DNA of 17,999 nt from DAOTZS01 sp034434335 (GTDB lineage: Bacteria > Chloroflexota > Anaerolineae > CG2-30-64-16), in the NCBI GenBank assembly GCA_034434335.1, contig DAOTZS010000044.1, positions 1 through 17,999 on the forward strand. The letters are read 5' to 3'. Each line of letters begins with the position of its first letter. Position 1 is the first letter of the stretch. The notes under the pieces are model-generated. The model was not told the origin of the DNA. It saw nothing but the letters and a program-made list of their open reading frames with translations, and ran no database searches. Shown piece by piece: positions 14,236-17,999 of this stretch. The translations under genes were made by a program, and so were the position numbers.

Positions 14236-15225
14236 ATGAAGCAATGGCGTGACATGAGCATCCTGATCGCTGGCTGTGGCAGTATTGGCCGGCGCCACGC
14301 ACGGGTGCTGGCCGGCCTTGGCGTGGCTGATCTGCGCGCCTGTGACCCTGTGGCCGCGCAGCGCGAGGTATTGCGGACAGAGGTCCCGTTGGTCAGGCTG
14401 TACGAGTCGTACGAAGCCGGGCTGGCGGACCGTCCGGACGCGGTTTTCATCTGCACGCCAACGCGCGAGCACGTCCCAATGGCGATGGCCGCGCTGGAGG
14501 CTGGTTGTCATGTGTTTTGCGAGAAACCGCTGTCAGAGACGACACAGGGGTTGGACGCACTGGCCGGGCTGGCCCGGGCCACCGGGCGCCAGGTGATGGT
14601 AGGCCTCTGCTTCCGTTATCATGACGGGCTGCTCAGGGCAAAACGCTACCTGGAGGCCGGCCGGATTGGCCGATTGGTTGCGGTGCGGGCGCTGATGGGG
14701 GAACACCTGCCGGAGGTGCGGCCCGACTATCGCAACCTCTTCTCGGCCCAATATAGCGGTGCCTTCGACCTGATCCATGAGATTGACCTGGCTATCTGGT
14801 ACGCCGGGCAGCCGGTGCGCCAGGTGTACTGCCTGAGCGGCACCTACAGCGATATCGGCATTCAGGCACCCGACCTGGCTGAGATCCTCATCGGCTTTGC
14901 GGACCGCTGCCTGGCCAGCATCCATCTTGACTTCTTCCAGCGCCCTCGGCGCCGTCAAACAGAGCTCATTGGCACGGAAGGGGTGATCATCGTCGAGTTC
15001 GCCCGTTGGGACCGCTGTACTGTCTCCACGTACGAGGCTGGCCGGGGCAGGTGGGAGCAGGAAGAGCTGATCACCGAGCGGGATGACATGTTCCGGGCTG
15101 AAGACCAGGAGTTCCTCCAGTGCGTGGCAGAGGGCAGGCCGGTCCCCTGCGACATCGTCGAGGGCCGCAAATCTGTGGAGGTGGTTGAGCAATGCGTGTC
15201 CATGTCCAAGAACTCTTCGACCTGA
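14236..15225 (+). CDS. Gfo/Idh/MocA-family NAD(P)-dependent oxidoreductase, second copy
   Basis: This is a 329-residue dehydrogenase, clearly diverged from the preceding copy. It has GCGSIGRRHARVLAGLG (13-29) for nucleotide binding, canonical EKP at 96-98 (FCEKPLSETT), and the substrate motif FDLIHEIDLAIWYAG (177-191) with His181 and Asp184. The segment LCFRYHDGLLRAKRYLEAG followed by LPEVRPDYRNLF resembles the subgroup found in nonulosonate and amino-sugar loci. That is a recollection of family pattern, not a search result. The start could also be a GTG at 14224 that overlaps the upstream stop (GTGA), or an ATG at 14254. The end overlaps the SDR gene by 34 bases. Two different Gfo/Idh/MocA enzymes in one operon suggest either oxidation at two positions or an oxidation/reduction pair. 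Confidence 0.9.
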   Translation: MKQWRDMSILIAGCGSIGRRHARVLAGLGVADLRACDPVAAQREVLRTEVPLVRLYESYEAGLADRPDAVFICTPTREHVPMAMAALEAGCHVFCEKPLSETTQGLDALAGLARATGRQVMVGLCFRYHDGLLRAKRYLEAGRIGRLVAVRALMGEHLPEVRPDYRNLFSAQYSGAFDLIHEIDLAIWYAGQPVRQVYCLSGTYSDIGIQAPDLAEILIGFADRCLASIHLDFFQRPRRRQTELIGTEGVIIVEFARWDRCTVSTYEAGRGRWEQEELITERDDMFRAEDQEFLQCVAEGRPVPCDIVEGRKSVEVVEQCVSMSKNSST

Positions 15226-16025
15226 GCGGACAGGTAGCCATCGTGACCGGGGGTAATCGCAACCTGGGCTATGACGCTGCCGAGGCATTGGCCGAGGCGG
15301 GTGCCAGCGTAGTCATTACCTCACGCGACAAGGTCCGGGCCGAGCAGGCAGCCGAGAAGCTGGCGGCCTCGACCGGTGCTACGGTGTTGGGGGCCGTTCT
15401 TGAGGTGACCTCAGAAGAGGGATGGGCGACGTTGGTGGCAGACACCGTGGCGCGCTTCGGCCGTCTTGACATCTTGGTCAATAATGCCGGCGGCCGGGGG
15501 GTTGTGTACGGCGAGCCTGATCCGCACCTGGACCTGGCCGCGTATTTTCTCGAGGATCGCCCCCTGGCCGAGTGGCGGCGGGTCTTGGATGTCAATCTGA
15601 CAGGGGTCTTCCTCGGGTGTCGGGCTGTAGCGCCTGTCATGAAAGCAGCACGCCGCGGCAAGATCGTCAATATCGCCTCGGCCGATGGGATAGTAGGGCG
15701 GGACCTGCGAGTCTACGAGAACACTGGCCTCAACCCCACCGTGCCCGACTACCTGGCCGCCAAGGCAGGGGTGATCAACCTGACACGTGGTATAGCTGTA
15801 GTGCTGGCCCCCTTCGGCATCAACGTCAACTGCATCTCGCCCGGCGGATTTTTCCGCAACCAACCGCCCCGTTTCGTCGAGAAATACACCCAGATGATCC
15901 CGCTCGGGCGCATGGGCCGCGATGGGGTTGATCTCAAAGGGGCGGTCCTGTTCTGCGCCTCCCCCGCCTCTGACTTCATGGTGGGCCACAACCTGGTGCT
16001 GGATGGAGGCTTTACCGCGTGGTGA
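15192..16025 (+). CDS. Short-chain dehydrogenase/reductase (SDR)
   Basis: This is a 277-residue classical SDR. The nucleotide-binding motif is TGGNRNLG (19-26), where Asn24 replaces the usual central Gly. NNAG is at 97-100, and the catalytic set is Asn135 (DVNLTG), Ser163 (NIASADG), Tyr187 and Lys191 (YLAAK). The C-terminus MVGHNLVLDGGFTAW is typical of the KduD/gluconate 5-dehydrogenase/3-oxoacyl-ACP reductase branch. In uronate pathways KduD reduces 2,5-diketo-3-deoxygluconate to 2-keto-3-deoxygluconate, a role that would fit between GH88 and the DapA-like enzyme. An insertion after NNAG (about 101-126, with YGEPDPHLDLAAYFLEDRP) is longer than in many classical members. It starts 34 bases inside the previous gene. 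Confidence 0.9.
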   Translation: MRVHVQELFDLSGQVAIVTGGNRNLGYDAAEALAEAGASVVITSRDKVRAEQAAEKLAASTGATVLGAVLEVTSEEGWATLVADTVARFGRLDILVNNAGGRGVVYGEPDPHLDLAAYFLEDRPLAEWRRVLDVNLTGVFLGCRAVAPVMKAARRGKIVNIASADGIVGRDLRVYENTGLNPTVPDYLAAKAGVINLTRGIAVVLAPFGINVNCISPGGFFRNQPPRFVEKYTQMIPLGRMGRDGVDLKGAVLFCASPASDFMVGHNLVLDGGFTAW

Positions 16026-16032
16026 TCACCAT

Positions 16033-16044
16033 AGGAGCAAAACT
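16033..16044 (+). promoter_or_regulatory. Shine-Dalgarno for the GTG start of the DapA-like gene
   Basis: AGGAG at 16033-16037 lies 7 bases before the GTG at 16045. The frame is open upstream to 15922, inside the SDR gene, but the conserved (beta/alpha)8 barrel starts with NIEGVIVPLITP right after this GTG. Confidence 0.75.
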
Positions 16045-16926
16045 GTGAACATCGAAGGTGTCATTGTACCACTGATTACTCCTTTGACCTCCGACGAATC
16101 GTTAGACGAGAGAGGCCTGGAACGCCTTGTGGAGCATGTGATTGCTGGGGGCGTGGCGGGGATTTTCGTGCTCGGTTCCAGCGGCGAAGGTCCTTCTTTG
16201 CCGATGGCGGTGAGGGAACGGCTGGTGGCCGCGGTCAGCGCGCAGGTTGGGGGCCGGGTGCCGGTCCTGGTCGGCGTGCTGGGGGTGGGCACTGCCCAGA
16301 CCATTGAGCAGGCCCAGCGCCTCACCCGCTGCGGTGGGGATGCCATCGTGGTCACTGCCCCTTACTACTTCGCCCATACCCAGGAAGAGATCGCATACCA
16401 CATCGCCGCGGTGGCACGCGCAGTTCCCATCCCGACCATGGTCTACAACATCCCGCAGATGGTCAAGACGGTCATCGAGCCAGAGACCATGGCCCGGCTG
16501 GCTGACATGCCTGAGCTCATCGGGGTTAAAGACAGCCATGGGGACATGGTCCGCTTCCAGGAGACACTGAAGTTGCAGCGCGACGGCTTCAGCGTTTACC
16601 AGGGCGCCGAGGGGCTGGCGGCGCTGAGCGTGGCTCGCGGGGCCCGAGGTGCCGTGCTGGGGCTGGCCAATGTAGCTCCCCGTCTGTGCTGTGATCTGAT
16701 CAATGCAGCCAGAGACGGTGACCTGGCGCGGGCGTGGGTGCTGCAGGACCGGCTGATGACGCTGTGGAAACTCCACACCCACTCCCAGTGGCTACCCTGC
16801 CTCAAGGCGGCCGTCAGCCTGTTAGGCATCTGCGGTCCTACAGCGTCTGCGCCCTTCCGGCCCCTGAATGAAGAGCAGGTGACCGGGATTCGCCGCGATC
16901 TGGAGGCCGCGGGAGTGCTGGCATGA
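16045..16926 (+). CDS. Dihydrodipicolinate synthase/N-acetylneuraminate lyase (DapA) family aldolase or dehydratase
   Basis: This is a 293-residue (beta/alpha)8 class I aldolase-type protein. It has GSSGEGP (44-50) for the carboxylate-binding loop, Tyr134 in MVYNIPQ as the general acid/base, and Lys162 in GVKDSHGD as the Schiff-base lysine. Family members cleave or condense pyruvate with an aldehyde (KDG aldolase, NanA, DapA) or dehydrate keto-deoxy sugar acids. The setting points to catabolic cleavage of a 2-keto-3-deoxy sugar acid to pyruvate plus an aldehyde without prior phosphorylation, not lysine biosynthesis. It starts 19 bases after the SDR stop with a GTG. Its own stop overlaps the next start by 4 bases. 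Confidence 0.88.
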   Translation: MNIEGVIVPLITPLTSDESLDERGLERLVEHVIAGGVAGIFVLGSSGEGPSLPMAVRERLVAAVSAQVGGRVPVLVGVLGVGTAQTIEQAQRLTRCGGDAIVVTAPYYFAHTQEEIAYHIAAVARAVPIPTMVYNIPQMVKTVIEPETMARLADMPELIGVKDSHGDMVRFQETLKLQRDGFSVYQGAEGLAALSVARGARGAVLGLANVAPRLCCDLINAARDGDLARAWVLQDRLMTLWKLHTHSQWLPCLKAAVSLLGICGPTASAPFRPLNEEQVTGIRRDLEAAGVLA

Positions 16927-17999
16927 GCGAGGCAGAGCAGGTTGTACGTCGGTTGCTGGGGCATCTGGAAAAGCGTATCAACCTGGACCATGTGAGCCAA
17001 GCGGCTGCCCGGCAGAAGGCTGCTTTGGACTATTGTGAGCTTGACCGGCTACCCATCACCTTTTACCTACCCTATGAGGGAAGCGACTTTACTCCCTATC
17101 CATACTCTGAGGCGTTTGCCGATCCGGCCAAGATGATGGTCAATGAGCTGCTGATCGGCTTCACCTCCATATATCACGCAGTGGATTTACGGGACGATGC
17201 ACCCTATTGTCTGCGCCCCAATCTGGGTACCGGCTTGATTGCATCGATGTTTGGTGCTGAGATCCGGCTGATGGAAGACAACCCACCTTGGGTTGTGCCG
17301 GTGGGCGGGCTGGAGCGCATTCGTGCTCTGGTCGAGGGCCCACTGCCAGATGTCTATGCTGGCCTAGGCCGGCGGGTCATAGATCAATATGCCTACTTCC
17401 ATGAGTTACTGGCGCAGTTCCCGCTCTGCTACGAAGCTTTCCAGTTGACCCTGCCCGACTTGCAAGGCCCTTTCAGCACTGCTGAGTTGCTGTGGGGTCC
17501 TCAAATCTACCTGGCGCTCTACGATTACCCGGAACTGGTGTGTGGCCTTCTGGAGCGTATTACGACGCAGATAATACGTGTCCACCATACCCTGGCACGC
17601 CTTACGAGAGATACACTGGGGCCAGGTTACTGCTATCAGCACGCGGTCGCTACCAAGGGATACCTCCTGGTGCGTAACGACTCTATGGTCAACCTATCAC
17701 CAAAACACTATCGGGATATTGTGCTGCCCTACGACGCACGGCTAAGCGCGGAGCTCGGAGGGATTGGCGTGCACTTTTGCGGCAAAGGCATGCACCAAGT
17801 GGACAATTTGCTACGCATTCGGGGCCTCTCGTGCCTGGACCTGGGTGATCCAGAAATGAATGCTCTAGACGAACTCTATGCTCAGGTTGCACCCCGGCAA
17901 GTAGCGCTGGTGCGGCTGACAGTCCCCGACGGCCAATTGCACGCTGCTACTCTCCGAAAGCGCTTCCCAACAGGTGTGATCCTGGTCCACAAGTCTCAA
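16923..17999 (+). CDS. Uroporphyrinogen decarboxylase-fold (URO-D-like) protein (partial, C-terminus beyond window)
   Basis: The frame runs open from ATG 16923 to the right edge, 359 residues, with the ATG overlapping the DapA-like stop (ATGA). The sequence looks like the URO-D superfamily used by methylcobalamin:CoM methyltransferases (MtaA/CmuA) and many uncharacterised homologues. Visible elements are KMMVNELLIGFTSI near residue 71, a central GLERIRALVEG, LLWGPQIYLALYDYPELV at about 190-207 and GGIGVHFCGKGMHQ (279-292) with His284 and Cys286. The His-x-Cys pair resembles the zinc-binding site of the methyltransferase branch, while true HemE lacks it. No corrinoid-binding protein is adjacent in the window. 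Its GC content looks lower than that of the Gfo/SDR genes. The function is unknown; it could demethylate a methylated sugar or act as a lyase or decarboxylase. Confidence 0.72.
   Translation, partial: MSEAEQVVRRLLGHLEKRINLDHVSQAAARQKAALDYCELDRLPITFYLPYEGSDFTPYPYSEAFADPAKMMVNELLIGFTSIYHAVDLRDDAPYCLRPNLGTGLIASMFGAEIRLMEDNPPWVVPVGGLERIRALVEGPLPDVYAGLGRRVIDQYAYFHELLAQFPLCYEAFQLTLPDLQGPFSTAELLWGPQIYLALYDYPELVCGLLERITTQIIRVHHTLARLTRDTLGPGYCYQHAVATKGYLLVRNDSMVNLSPKHYRDIVLPYDARLSAELGGIGVHFCGKGMHQVDNLLRIRGLSCLDLGDPEMNALDELYAQVAPRQVALVRLTVPDGQLHAATLRKRFPTGVILVHKSQ

Overview
The window looks like a chromosomal segment of a GC-rich member of the Chloroflexota (Anaerolineae-like). This is inferred from three things: the ABC binding lipoprotein has a Val/Glu/Lys-rich stretch (VIEKEVVVTREVEK) right after the lipidation cysteine, a pattern common in that phylum; the NitT/TauT-type transporter sits among Gfo/Idh/MocA, SDR, DapA-like and URO-D-like genes; and a large RHS protein carries DUF11-like and ZU5-like modules. 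No rRNA or marker gene is present to confirm it.

Left part (1-5318, minus strand). Positions 1-4461 are one continuous reading frame for a secreted RHS/YD-repeat protein of at least 1487 residues that runs off the left edge. Next come initiator tRNA-fMet with its own promoter and a strong intrinsic terminator, a small FtsB/DivIC-like septum protein, and tRNA-Leu(CAG).

Control region (5319-5506). Two sigma70-type promoters stand back to back. One drives tRNA-Leu leftward and the other drives a FadR-family regulator rightward. Their -35 boxes lie in the two arms of an inverted repeat. Two overlapping palindromes just downstream of the rightward promoter look like an operator for the regulator.

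Right part (5507-17999, plus strand). The order is FadR-type regulator, two NitT/TauT permeases, binding lipoprotein, a UUCG-capped 19-bp stem-loop, a 191-bp MITE-like element with IS66-style ends and an 8-bp target duplication, and the transporter ATPase. Then come GH88-type unsaturated glucuronyl hydrolase, a fumarate-reductase-like flavoprotein lacking the usual FHPT substrate motif, two Gfo/Idh/MocA dehydrogenases, an SDR, a DapA-type aldolase/lyase and a URO-D-fold protein cut by the right edge. From the ATPase onward most junctions overlap or are very short, so this is probably one operon.

Proposed joint role (inference): import of an acidic or modified saccharide; cleavage of an unsaturated uronyl residue by GH88; redox remodelling by the SDR, the two Gfo/Idh/MocA enzymes and the flavoprotein; and retro-aldol cleavage of a 2-keto-3-deoxy acid by the DapA-like enzyme. 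No KduI isomerase or KDG kinase is visible, and a NitT/TauT importer is atypical for sugars. The true substrate is therefore open, and this cluster is the best candidate for an undescribed pathway.
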